Source: Sphingobium sp. (lineage in GTDB: Bacteria; Pseudomonadota; Alphaproteobacteria; Sphingomonadales; Sphingomonadaceae). From it: DNA of 64,000 nt. The position numbers were made by a program, and so were the translations under genes. Below the pieces are notes generated by a model, which saw only the letters and a list, made by a program, of their open reading frames with translations, had not been told where the DNA came from and searched no databases. Below, piece after piece: positions 53,876 through 63,819 of the stretch. Numbering within the stretch: the first letter of the stretch is position 1; each line of letters starts with the position of its first letter. The stretch lies in NCBI GenBank assembly GCA_035196065.1, contig CP136575.1, positions 711,001 to 775,000 on the forward strand. The letters are read 5' to 3'.

Positions 53876-55774
53876 ATGCTGACAGATGTCGCCTTCGGAG
53901 ATCGATTGATCGCCCTTCCGCGCCCGGCCAAGCGTGCGCTAGCCATGAGCGTTGATATCCTGCTCTGCATCGCCACCGTTGCGCTGGCGTACCGATTACG
54001 GCTTGATGACTGGGTTTTTCCTCAAGGAAACCAATGGCTATCCTATGCAGTGGCAATCCTGCTGGCTTTGCCTATTTTCGTACGCTTTGGCCTTTACCGG
54101 GCTATATTCCGATACGTGGGCTGGCATGCGCTGAGCAGTGTCGCTTGGGCGTGCATCCTATATGGGGTCGGATATGCCCTGATCTTCAGTGTTTTAGGAC
54201 TTTTCCTCGTTCCTCGCACGACTGGGGTCTTGCAGCCGATCTTGTTGTTTTTGGCGATTGGGGCGTCACGCGCCTTTGCCCGCCTTTGGCTTGGCGACGG
54301 TTATCACACAATATTGAAAGGCGGGAATCGCCGGCGGGTTCTGGTTTATGGAGCTGGCTCTGCAGGGCGGCAGTTGGAGGCAGGTCTATCCAGCAGTGCC
54401 GAACTGGGCGTGGTTGGATTTCTTGACGACGACAGGAGCATGTGGGGCAGCAATCTGAATGGCAAAACCATTTACCCACCTGAAGAACTGCCCGACCTAA
54501 TCGAGAGCCTCGAGGTAAGTGACGTTCTCTTGGCGATCCCTTCGGCGACGCGGCAACATAGGCAGGAGATTGTTGACCGCTTGCGTGGTCAAAAGGTCAC
54601 TGTCCGAACTCTGCCCGGCATAGCTGAACTGGCTGATGGGAAGGTCACGATTAGCGACCTTCGTCCCCTGCAGATTGAAGATCTATTGGGCCGTGATCCG
54701 GTGCCGCCCGATCCAGCGCTGATCAGCAAATCGATCACAGGCCAAAGAATCCTTGTAACTGGCGCAGGTGGGTCGATTGGCAGCGAACTTTGCCGCCAGA
54801 TTGTTCGGCAAAAACCCGCACAGCTCATATTGTTCGAGCATGGCGAGTATAATCTTTACGCGATCGAACAGGAATTGACTGCGCTCGCTCGCTCTCACGA
54901 AATTGACGTTGATATCATACCCTGGCTGGCATCGGTCGCCGATGCTGTCCGCGTGGCGGATGCATTCGCACGCTATAAGCCAGACACGGTCTTTCATGCC
55001 GCAGCCTATAAGCATGTCCCCTTGGTGGAGGCCAATCCGACCGAGGGCGCGCGCAACAATGTCTTTGGAACAAGAACCGTTGCGCAGCAGGCAATTAAAC
55101 ATGGCACCACCAATTTTGTTCTTGTGAGCACGGATAAGGCAGTGCGCCCAACCAATGTAATGGGTGCCACCAAACGCCTCGCTGAAATGGTTTTGCAGTC
55201 GTTGGCGAAGTCCAACCCTTCCACCTGTTTCTCGATGGTGCGGTTCGGAAATGTGTTGGGCTCAAGTGGATCGGTTGTGCCCTTGTTCCGGCGACAGATA
55301 GCAGCGGGTGGGCCTATTACCCTGACCCATAAGGACGTCACGCGTTACTTTATGACGATCCCAGAGGCTGCACAGCTTGTCATTCAGGCCGGTGCAATGG
55401 CGGAAGGCGGCGATGTATTTGTGCTCGACATGGGCGAGCCTATTCGCATTTATGATCTCGCGGTTCGCATGATTGAGCTTAGCGGGCTGAGTGTAAAATC
55501 TCAGGATGGCCACGCCGGTGATGTCGCGATCAGGGTGACAGGATTGCGGCCCGGCGAAAAGCTCTATGAAGAATTGTTGATAGGCAATTCGCCTTCAACA
55601 ACGTCGCACCCATTGATCATGAAAGCGCATGAGCCAACGCCGCCATGTGCAGAGTTGGAGCTTGCCTTGCAGCAATTAGATGAGGCGATTGAGGGCAATT
55701 CGGCGGCGCGTGCTATTGAGATACTCTCTGGAATTATTCCCGAATTCCAGCATGCACCTCACGCCCAAGCGTGA
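53876..55774 (+). CDS. Membrane-bound nucleotide-sugar 4,6-dehydratase (PglF/WbpM/CapD type)
   Basis: 632 residues: four N-terminal membrane helices (SVDILLCIATVALAYRL, SYAVAILLALPIFVRFGL, SSVAWACILYGVGYALIFSV, GVLQPILLFLAIGASRAF), a CoA-binding-like domain (LVYGAGSAGRQLEAGL) and a C-terminal SDR dehydratase (ILVTGAGGSIGSELCRQIVR, NVFGTRTVAQ, STDKAVRPTNVMGATKR). Full-length WbpM/PglF enzymes dehydrate UDP-GlcNAc to the 4-keto-6-deoxy sugar. With the aminotransferase and PglD/PglC-like genes this completes a UDP-bacillosamine-type route. Its start is ATG 53876. Confidence 0.92.
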   Translation: MLTDVAFGDRLIALPRPAKRALAMSVDILLCIATVALAYRLRLDDWVFPQGNQWLSYAVAILLALPIFVRFGLYRAIFRYVGWHALSSVAWACILYGVGYALIFSVLGLFLVPRTTGVLQPILLFLAIGASRAFARLWLGDGYHTILKGGNRRRVLVYGAGSAGRQLEAGLSSSAELGVVGFLDDDRSMWGSNLNGKTIYPPEELPDLIESLEVSDVLLAIPSATRQHRQEIVDRLRGQKVTVRTLPGIAELADGKVTISDLRPLQIEDLLGRDPVPPDPALISKSITGQRILVTGAGGSIGSELCRQIVRQKPAQLILFEHGEYNLYAIEQELTALARSHEIDVDIIPWLASVADAVRVADAFARYKPDTVFHAAAYKHVPLVEANPTEGARNNVFGTRTVAQQAIKHGTTNFVLVSTDKAVRPTNVMGATKRLAEMVLQSLAKSNPSTCFSMVRFGNVLGSSGSVVPLFRRQIAAGGPITLTHKDVTRYFMTIPEAAQLVIQAGAMAEGGDVFVLDMGEPIRIYDLAVRMIELSGLSVKSQDGHAGDVAIRVTGLRPGEKLYEELLIGNSPSTTSHPLIMKAHEPTPPCAELELALQQLDEAIEGNSAARAIEILSGIIPEFQHAPHAQA

Positions 55775-55789
55775 GCCTGCCGATCAAAT

Positions 55790-56740
55790 TTATAGGAAGT
55801 TGAGATATACAGTTGCAGGCGCGAGCGCCACGAACCAGTAAACAAATAGTCCTCTCGGCCAGCCAAATCGATCCTGAAGATGGTGATGGAGATGGTCGCG
55901 ATCCGCCGCCATGGGAGATTGGCCTCGACGCATACGCTTCCATGACAATCGGAAGGCATCCAAAACCGGAACGGCGAACAATATCATGATTTCATCGGCA
56001 GATATTGCACGCGTGCTATGCTCGCCAGGTCTGTTGTAAATTGCGATGGTGAGAAGCGCCAAGGCGGTTGCAAGGCCATAGGCGCCGCCATCCCCTAAAA
56101 AGAGTTTGCCATCCTTATTGAAAGCCAGAAGCACGGCCAAAGTGGCAACGAGCAGGCCTATATAGGGAATGAGCGTGATTGGCGCGCGCGGCGTTATGAG
56201 GAACAGCCAGCCCAGACAGAGACCGATAACGAGCGCGTTTTTGCCGTCCGCCATATTCACTGCATTAACGAGGCCAACACAGCACAGTACAGTGAACAAG
56301 ATTGCGACCGTTTTGGGACCTAAGCCGATCATCAAATTTGGATATTCGAAATCCAGCACACGGACATTGAATGCCGGATCGGCATAGGCGGCCAGCGCAA
56401 ATATCGACGCTGAAGCAAATAGTCTTGTCCGCGGCGATATTGAGTGCCGGTCGTCCAATATACCAACCAAGGCCATGCCTGCCACGCTTAACGTCCAGAT
56501 GATCCCAGGCCTTGAGAAGACGCCGCCATTAACCTGGCTGGCAAGGGCTAAGGAAATAGGCAGAAAGACAATGAGTAGAGCGAGGCCGCCTAATAAGGGC
56601 GTCGCGCGTTGATGCAATTTGCGAGCATTGGGCATGTCCATGAGGCGCAGCGCATGCCCGATCCGCTCACCATTTACGGAAAGTCCATAAGTGAGACCTG
56701 CAGTGAGCAATATATATAAAATATAGACCTGAATTTGCAT
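55790..56740 (-). CDS. Undecaprenyl-phosphate N-acetylhexosamine-1-phosphate transferase (WecA/MraY family)
   Basis: 316 residues, about ten membrane helices. MraY-family motifs: ATPLLGGLALLIVFLPISLA, GILDDRHSISPRTRLF (DDxxxxxP), and VNAVNMADGKNALVIG with the catalytic-type DG, then LFLGDGGAYGLATA and AVPVLDAFRLSWKRM. It transfers GlcNAc-1-phosphate or a related sugar phosphate to the lipid carrier, so the window has two possible initiating enzymes (also 43188). ATG 56740 is chosen because the first helix begins there. Confidence 0.87.
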   Translation of the reverse strand: MQIQVYILYILLTAGLTYGLSVNGERIGHALRLMDMPNARKLHQRATPLLGGLALLIVFLPISLALASQVNGGVFSRPGIIWTLSVAGMALVGILDDRHSISPRTRLFASASIFALAAYADPAFNVRVLDFEYPNLMIGLGPKTVAILFTVLCCVGLVNAVNMADGKNALVIGLCLGWLFLITPRAPITLIPYIGLLVATLAVLLAFNKDGKLFLGDGGAYGLATALALLTIAIYNRPGEHSTRAISADEIMILFAVPVLDAFRLSWKRMRRGQSPMAADRDHLHHHLQDRFGWPRGLFVYWFVALAPATVYLNFL

Positions 56741-56878
56741 GCGACCAACTGCAGGAGACGTTTTTTCATATGTGCAATGGTTTATAAAAATCAACTATGA
56801 TTATCATGATATAGCCATAAATTTTAAGCAAAGTCGCTACTCGTAATTGGCCGGCTATATTTGGGACTGGATCTCACT

Positions 56879-57100
56879 TTATTCAGCGATTATCCATTTC
56901 CTCTTCTTTATTCGGGTCATTGATATGCCGCAATTGCGACACTGGCTATGCCAATGGCCATCGACCCAGAAACTGCTTCGCTTTAGTGGCTGATGTTCGC
57001 CTCTGCGGCAGAAGAATGTTCTGCCATAATATTTAGCTATTCCCTTCACCATCGACCGGAAGAGGCGATGGATGATGCCCTTTTTATGCCTGCTGGCCAT
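56879..57100 (-). CDS. Small basic zinc-ribbon-like protein, unknown function
   Basis: 73 residues: basic N-terminus (ASRHKKGIIHRLFRS), CRRGEHQPLKRSSFW and HSQCRNCGISMTRIKKRKW. The Cys/His pairs (C-x3-H and C-x2-C) suggest a small zinc ribbon. I know similar small proteins beside sphingomonad polysaccharide clusters, but no function. It lies between the WecA-like gene and the broken autokinase, all on the minus strand. Confidence 0.65.
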   Translation of the reverse strand: MASRHKKGIIHRLFRSMVKGIAKYYGRTFFCRRGEHQPLKRSSFWVDGHWHSQCRNCGISMTRIKKRKWIIAE

Positions 57101-57157
57101 TGCGGCTCTCCCTAGCTTCGCCGAGGGGTATTAGCCTTTAGGCCGAGAAAGCGCAAT

Positions 57158-59405
57158 TCAAGCTGCGTCTCGCTCATCGCTATTGTCTTTGCGATTGGAG
57201 CCATAGCTGTATCCATCGCCATAACCATAACCATAGCCATAACCGTAACCATAGCCATAGGAATAGCCATAATGCTGACGCGTCAGGTCGATCTTGGTGA
57301 CAATTACCCCGAAGAGGACGCCTCCAAGCATTTGGATCCGCTGTATCGCTGAGCGGATGCCGCGTACGGGTGCACGACCAGGCTCGATGACGTAAATTGA
57401 GCCTTCGACCGCCCGGCCAATCAATGGGGCGTCGGCAAGGCCAAGCACCGGCGGCGCGTCAAAGATCACATGATCAAATTCTGTGCACAGCATTGCAATC
57501 ACTTCTGCCAAACGATCACTGCTCAGCAATTCAGAGGGGCTTGGCGGCAATGGACCGGTCGGCATCACGCTCAGTCCCTTGAGCGATGTCTTGGTCAGGC
57601 AGGCCTGCACATCATCATCACCAGTCAGCAAATTGCTGAAGCCCCGCACATTGGGTACTTCCATGAGATGGTGCACCGACGGAGAGCGAAGATCTGCGTC
57701 GACCAACAGCACAGATTTGCCGGTTCGCCCAATGATGGTCGCCAAGGCGGCCGCAGTTGTTGATTTACCCTCACTTGGCTGCGTTGAAACCACGGCCAGC
57801 GAGCTTGGCAATCCATGTGTCGTAGAAAATGCCAAGGCCGATCGTATGGAAAAATAGGATTCTGATATTCGCGATTTTACGTCCGCAAGTTCGTCCATCG
57901 GATCGCCACCCGTCAGAGGAACATTGCCCAAGAGCGGCAGTTTCAGAAGGTGCCAAACATCAGCAGGGCTGCGAATGCCTTCGTCGATTTGTTCCAAGGC
58001 CAACACGGCTGCCAAAGCTAGGCCAATGCCGATAAGTAAGGCAATGCCAAGGTTCACCGACAATTTGGGGGCAGAAGGCGATGTTGAGGGTTCTGCTTGA
58101 TCAACAACGGCAATGTTGCTTGCACCTACGGATCCTGCAACACCAATTTCCTTATAGCGCTGCAACAGTGCATCATAAAGCTCGCGGTTGGTGTCCGCCT
58201 CGCGCTGATAAATGTTAAACTGAATGGTATCGCGCCGTTGACGGTCGAGATCCTGCTTCATCGCATTAAATTGTGCGGCCACCTGGCGTTCACGGCTCAA
58301 CGCTTCCTGATAGGCCTGAGACTGATTGGCGCGAAGACGTCGTTCCTCGCGTGTGATCGCGCGGCCCAAAGCATTGTATTGGTCCTGCAATGCTTTGCTG
58401 CCGGATATTCGGGTTCAAAATATGCGAGCGTTTTGGCAAGCTCGGCTTCAACTTCGCCCTGACGCTGGCGCAGGCTCGAAATTGTCGGGCTGTCGATCAC
58501 TTCGCTAGAATTGTTGCTGCCCGATCCTGTGCGGCTTTCAACAGCGATGCGTTGATTGGTCGCCTCGATCAGCGCCTGATTGAGCGCTTCCACCTTAGCC
58601 GACGCCAAGGTGCGCTGTGTCTGGGTTTTCCCGTCGGCGTCGCGGGTTATGTCAAGCGCGACGATATCTTTGTTGGATGCATAAAGCGTCGCATTCCGTT
58701 CCGACTCTTCAAGCCTTACGCGCAAGAATTCCAAACGGCGTTCCAGAAATTGCCGCGCATCGGCAGTGGATGCGAACTCGCGGTCCATATTGGAAGCAAT
58801 AAATTCGCGTACCCAAGCATTGGCAATTTTTGCGCTCATCGCCGGCGAACGGCTTGTGTAAACCACATCCACCAAGCGAGAATTTCGAATTGGCGCGATC
58901 TCGATATTTGTCCGAAGAAGTCCAACTGCTTGGCGCTTTCGATCGGCCGCCTTTTCCGATGGCTTCACGCCATGGTTTTCAAAAAAACTATCATCATTCG
59001 CAAGCTTAAGCGATTTCTCTACGCGCTGCGCCAGAGAAACGCTTCCAATAATTTATACTGGGTTGCGTAAAATTCGAGGTCGCGCCCAGCCTCTGCAGCC
59101 TCCACGCCCTCGACTTTTGTGACATTTTTTTGCTGCCGGCTAATTTCGACCTGCGCGCGCGATGTGTAAAGCGGCGCTGAAATCAAAGTGACGACTAAGC
59201 CTATAACCAAGCTTGCCAAAATGATGGAAAACAGCACCCACCGCCATCTGCGGGCGGTTTGCCAATATTGTAAAAGGATGGGCGGAAGCAGCCGCTCATT
59301 ATCTTCTTCAAGATTATTCTTGTTAAAAAATAATTCTACATCATTCTGATTATCAATAGAATTATTCGACACAATATTTCCGTTTCCTATCGAATTTGGA
59401 TGCAA
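57158..59405 (-). pseudogene. Second Wzc/ExoP-type autokinase, broken by two frameshifts
   Basis: Three frames make one paralogue of the 40971 gene. The front (59405 to ~59040) has LLPPILLQYWQTARRWRWVL and QLEISRQQKN-like sequence up to YKLLEA. The middle (58968 to ~58394) has ASTADARQFLERRLEFLRVR and ends at YPAAK. The rear (58390 to 57158) has QPSEGKSTTAAALA, LLVDADLRSPSVHHL, HVIFDAPPVLGLADAP and a YGYGYGYG tail. The reading frame is lost near 59037 (one base missing in a GCGCG-type stretch) and near 58394 (one G missing). Either a decayed gene or sequence errors; if errors, it is a complete second copolymerase. Confidence 0.85.
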
Positions 59406-59572
59406 GCTGCGTTGCGATCGCCGATCTTCGGCTTTTCCAGATTTCGAATATAGATTTAAGACATCCTACCTATTTAGAATAGCTGGAGGCGCTACCGCAA
59501 GAGCCTTTGTAGGTTAATTTAACTCAATGACGAATTTACATTTTCCTTGTTTTTATCAGCAGCATTGAAAGA

Positions 59573-60521
59573 TCATGGGTTCGTGTCCCCTTCAGGTAGG
59601 CACTTCCCACACTTATGCTCCGCAAATTCGAGATAGCGGGCCAGCACTTCCAATGACTTCCAGCCGCCTGCGCGCATGATCGCCGCGGTATCATGGCCGT
59701 TGCGTAAGAGATCCTGAGCCCGCGCCGACGCGCAGCGAGTGGGCGCTGAATGCTTCTGCTTCGACTGCCTCCAGCCCGCATTCGCGTGCACTATGCTTGA
59801 TGATGAGCTTGACGCTGTCTGCGCTCAAGGCCCGGTTAATGGCTCTATTCTGGTAGATCCCACAAAAGAGCGGTTCGATATAGGGCCCGCGCCAGTCGAG
59901 CCATTCAGCGACCAGATCGCGGCTGCGTTTCGAAGTGAATGCGAGGCGCCCCATACCAAAGGGGTCATTCTTGCTCCGGCGAATGATCAGGCGCAATGTG
60001 CCGTCATGACGTTCCTCAATATCATCGGTCATCAGCGCCACCAGCTCTGAGCGGCGCGCCAATATGTCATAGCCCAGGGAGATGAGCGCCCGATTGCGCA
60101 ACCCCCATGGCGTATCGGGCTGCACCTCCAGAAATTTTGTAAGATATTCCTGGGTCAGCCCCTTGGCCTGTTGGGGCCGGCAATGTTTGGCGCGCATGAT
60201 CCGCCGTATCGACAGGTGCACATCTTCATCGCGGCTTGGATCAGGAAGGCGCAGCAGCTGATGGCAGCGGCTGATTGCATAAAGCCGCCGCCTTACCGAC
60301 GCCACCGCCAGATAGGGGGCGATGTCTTCCAGATAGGCGCAGACGGTAGACGGTGATGCGGGCAACATGGCCACATTTTTAGCGGCGCACCATTTTTCAA
60401 AATCGCCGACATCGATATAATAGGCCTTGATCGTTGAAGGCGCATAAGCGCCTTCAAGACGCTTAAACTCAGCCCGCCAATCCGGGGTTGTTGTATATTC
60501 CTGTAAAACTTGAACTATCAT
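59573..60521 (-). pseudogene. Tyrosine recombinase (phage-type integrase), one frameshift
   Basis: The first frame (60521 to 59691) encodes a SAM-like N-terminal domain (YAPSTIKAYYIDVGDFEKWC) and most of the catalytic domain, with the first active arginine in ILARRSELVALMTDD and the HxxR box HSLRVGA. The second frame (to 59573) completes it: AQDLLRNGHDTAAIMRAGGW and SLEVLARYLE, holding the conserved W and nucleophile Y. Removing one base at CCC 59720-59722 joins them to about 315 residues. It could have moved the accessory segment; no att site is evident. Confidence 0.82.
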
Positions 60522-60579
60522 GTGACTGAGAAAGCTATCTCGCCTTAGCTTACCGCAAATAGCCGGTCTGCCGCAGCGG

Positions 60580-62011
60580 TCAGCCGTTCGCGCCAGGCAA
60601 GTTTCTGGAGCAAGCCGCCGGTATTGCGTCTGCGCCTTCAATCGCGCCCGCCAATTGGCCGGCAATTGCAGCCGTCGTGTCAGCATCATCGCCAAGATTG
60701 GCAGCGCTCAATATGGCCTGGCGATAATTGCCGCTGCGCCCAACAGACCATAATGCCGCTTCCAGGCTGTGCGCCACATAGCCCGATGCAGCGATTTCGC
60801 TCCGCGCCTTGCCGCGCCAAGCGCCGCCAAGGATTTTGGTAATCACCGCATCGCCCTTGATCTTGCGGCCGCCCAACAGCTCATGACGCGGCACGCCCGC
60901 AATCGCATCGCTGAGCAATTCGGCATATTCGACACAAGCCTCGATCGCCTGAGGTGCGCCATGGGTTGTTCGGCTTTGCTGTGCCGCTGCATGCCGCAAG
61001 GATGGCCGGTCACGCCAATAGCGGATCGCAATGGGCGCCAGCCGCATCAGACTGCCATTGCCGGCGCTATCCGGAGCCGTTGATCCGGCCAATGGGTTGC
61101 CGCTCGCCTTCCAACGGCTCAACGCTGCGCGCGTTGTAATCCCAATATCGAAGCAGCGCCCCCGTGCAGCTATAGCTTCCATTTTCATGCCAATCGACAA
61201 AGCGCGCCATGAGATCGGCCTCATCTAGGCCGCCCTGCTCATGGAGGCTGTCAGCAAGCGCGAGCGCCATCGCGCTATCATCCGTCCATTGTCCAGCCTC
61301 AAGCCTGAACGGACCGCCGCCGACCATATCGCTTAAAAAGGGTGCGCTATCCCGACGTGAAAATTCAAGCGTGGTGCCAAGGGCATCACCCACAGCTAGA
61401 CCTAAGAGCGCACCGCGCGCCCGGTCGGCACAGGCCGCTTCGCTTTGATCGGGGCTGGAAAAGCCTAATGCGCTAAGGCCAGTAACATATGCCTCTTGAG
61501 CACGGGTTTCGATGGCGCCGGGCCGCGCCTGCCTAACGCGGGCAATGGCGCTCGGCGCAGGCTCACCCAGTTCGACCAGCAATGCTGCCGCGATCATTCC
61601 GGCACGGCCAAGCCCGCCCTTGCAATGGACCAGCACAGAAAAGCCTGCATGCAGCATGTGTCTTAGCTCTGCACTGGCGCGCTGCCATTGCGCCTCAAAT
61701 TGCGCATCGGGCACCGAGACATCGGTGATGGGCAGATGATACCAATGCATATTGCGCTGGGTAACCGCCTCGCCCAGATGCGGCACGTGAAGGGCCTGCA
61801 TTTCATGAGGCTCGATAAGGCTCACCACGGCGCTCGCGCCCCAATGTTGGATGGCTGCTAAATCACTGTCGAGATCACGCGCCCAGCCGCCGGTCATGGC
61901 GGCTGGCTGATATTTGCCAGGGCAGAAGGTGATACCGATCCGGCCAAGCCCATCGGGCAGCTGGATATTGGCGATTTGTAATGGATGGCTTTGACTGGTG
62001 CGCAAATTCAT
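60580..62011 (-). pseudogene. Tyrosine phosphatase-ADP-ribosylglycohydrolase fusion, one frameshift
   Basis: The first frame (62011 to 61067) holds a dual-specificity-type phosphatase domain with VLVHCKGGLGRAGM (C130, R136 signature HCxxGxxR) and then an ADP-ribosylglycohydrolase start (GALLGLAVGDALGTTLEF; GQWTDDSAMALALADSL, metal-binding TDD). A second frame continues it to 60580 (NGSLMRLAPIAIRYW, SANLGDDADTTAAIAGQLAG). The break is at C5 61159-61163; removing one base joins the halves into about 475 residues. Substrate is probably ADP-ribose on protein or nucleic acid (family knowledge). It overlaps the NUDIX gene by four bases. Confidence 0.82.
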
Positions 62012-62788
62012 GGAGCTTCATTGCCTTGCGCATCGCGGCGCAGTTCAAAAAGTTCAGCAGGCCTGTGCTGGCGGCCGGTCGTGACGATCCCCGTTGCAAA
62101 AAGAGAGCTGCCATCAGCCCATTTTTGCGCAAGCATCTTCTTGCGGAAGAAAGCCTTGTTGAGCTTGCGGCCAAGGATCACCTCATGCACGCATTGGAGC
62201 TCATATAGAGTGAAGCGTTTGGGCAGCAGACCGAAAGCGAGCGTTGACCAATCGAGCTTGCCGCGCAAGCGATCGACCGCGAGCCGGATCATCTGCTCAT
62301 GATCAAAGCCGATCCGCCCCTTTATATTGCCATGATAGAGGGTGCAGGAGCCGGCATCTTTATGATCAGCCTCACCATCATCAGCCCCACCATCATAAGC
62401 AACACGTAAGAGCGCGAGCCCTTCATCGCTGCCGGCGCTTCCTCAAGTTTGGCAAAAGGCACCAGCGCAAAATAGGCAACGCTAACCACCCAACCGCGCG
62501 GATCGCGCTTTGGATCGCTGAAGCTATAAAGCTGCTCGACCGGCAAATTCACAAGATGCGCTTTGTCCTGCAGCACCCGCTTGGCGGTATCATCGAGCGT
62601 TTCTGCCGGATGCACAAAGCCACCAGCAAGGTCAGATGCCCCTTAAAGGGTTCGCTGCCGCGCTCGAGCATCAAAATCTGCAAGGCATCCTCTTCGATCG
62701 TCATGAGGATGAGGTCGACCGTGAGATTGGGGCGCGGAAAATCAGATAAATCGCTGTGCAAAGGGGACGAGTCTTGGAACATTTGCAT
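62008..62788 (-). pseudogene. NUDIX-domain protein with C-terminal winged helix (NrtR-like), two frameshifts
   Basis: Three frames combine. The front is LTVDLILMTIEEDALQILML then ERGSEPFKGHLTL. Next come GGFVHPAETLDDTAKRVLQD, a degenerate Nudix box, and SFSDPKRDPRGWVVSVAYFA. The end is LRGKLDWSTLAFGLLPKRFT, LYELQCVHEVILGRKLNKA, FRKKMLAQKW. The Nudix box lacks the usual REUXEE acids and the C-terminus is a DNA-binding helix-turn-helix, as in NrtR regulators of NAD metabolism. Breaks lie near 62626 and 62432, each one base missing. It leads an operon with the ADP-ribosylglycohydrolase fusion. Confidence 0.78.
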
Positions 62789-62790
62789 TT

Positions 62791-62812
62791 GATATATTCT
62801 AAAAGGATATAT
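62791..62812. promoter_or_regulatory. AT-rich repeat upstream of the NUDIX gene, operator candidate
   Basis: GATATATTCTAAAAGGATATAT holds two GATATAT copies 15 bases apart and directly precedes the start codon at 62788 on the minus strand. NrtR-type proteins usually bind near their own genes, so this is a reasonable but unproven site. Confidence 0.4.
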
Positions 62813-62902
62813 GTCAAAGCATTATAACTAAGCCTGCATATATGCCTGTCTGCGCACATCTTCTCAAAAAGTGCGGAAGACGCATGGTCAAACAGGTACA
62901 AA

Positions 62903-62963
62903 GGTCCATTTTGGAGGGGTATTTTGGGCGATTTTACCCCCTTTTTTCCTCCAAAATGGGACC
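62903..62963. repeat. Inverted repeat GGTCCATTTTGGAGG ... CCTCCAAAATGGGACC
   Basis: Arms 62903-62917 and 62948-62963 match with a one-base bulge across a 30-base loop. The arm contains GGTCCATTTTGG, also found at 15229-15240. No gene overlaps convincingly, so this is a structured non-coding element. Confidence 0.6.
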
Positions 62964-63815
62964 ATTTGAGGCCAAAATAGCCCCTTCAGACCCCCAAAAT
63001 CGGGTCAAATGGGTGCAATTGGGGGTAAAGCGTGTGCGCAATGCCCTTTTCTCCCCTCACTACGGCCATAAAGGCGGGCACGGATTGGCTGCCGTAAAAA
63101 CCTGTTCCTAGCCATGTTCAAGGGCCAGAAAATTCATATATTTCCGATACCTAATGGTTCTGTATGGATAGCAGGGGGGCAGGGCTTTTCACCGCTATGC
63201 CAATTAGGTGCCCGCTCTTCGATCACGTGAGGGGGCTGAGTCCCTTTTTAATAGACGGGAAGCTATCTCATGCGCGAACCGCAAAGCCGCTTGGAACATG
63301 TGCTGCGGCGCTACCTTGCGCTGCCGTAGGCAGGACAAAACCAACGCAAAACTGCCGAAATCCTAAAGCCTGGCGCGATTCTGGTCTATGGCGTGCAGGA
63401 CAATAGCCTTCTAGCTACAAGGCAGCTTCAACGCTGCCCCCTCTTATAGTCGCTTAGTACTACCCCACGCCCCGAGGGGAAAGGGCTGCAGCCCTATCCA
63501 ACAATAGGGCAGGCTTTGTCTGCCGTTGCGCTTATCCTTGCTAGCGCTGGCTCTGTGGCCTTCGATCTTCATGATGGCGTGCAGCCGGCTCGATCCCCCT
63601 AGCGCCGCCATGCTACCAACCAGGCAGCGCCGATGGCGCGCCCGCTTGCCAAGAGCGCAAAAATCTCGCTGCGACACACAAGAAAACTCCCTGCAAAGCG
63701 CGCAAAAAATTCCCTGCAATTCCCTGCAATCGCAGCAGGGAATTTAGGCACGGTTAGTGGGCCAGGGAGAGCGCAAAATCGGCGGAAATGCGTGCAAATT
63801 CCCGATAATATGGGC
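62964..63815. other. 852-bp region without a recognisable gene
   Basis: Short open frames exist but none matches a family I know. One at 63270-63449 (MREPQSRLEHVLRRYLALP then an in-frame TAG, then KTAEILKPGAILVYGVQD) may be the remains of a small gene. An exact hairpin AATTCCCTGC-N7-GCAGGGAATT lies at 63718-63744, preceded by further TCCCTGCAA copies. Confidence 0.5.
63718..63744. repeat. Perfect hairpin with flanking direct repeats
   Basis: AATTCCCTGC (63718-63727) and GCAGGGAATT (63735-63744) are exact inverted arms around a seven-base loop, and TTCCCTGCAA is also repeated directly just before. No T-run follows, so it is not a typical terminator. Confidence 0.6.
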
Positions 63816-63819
63816 GGTT

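Noticed and set aside
63689-63744. CRISPR-like array in the TCCCTGCAA repeats
   Set aside because: Repeats are 9-10 bases with no regular spacers and there are no cas genes.
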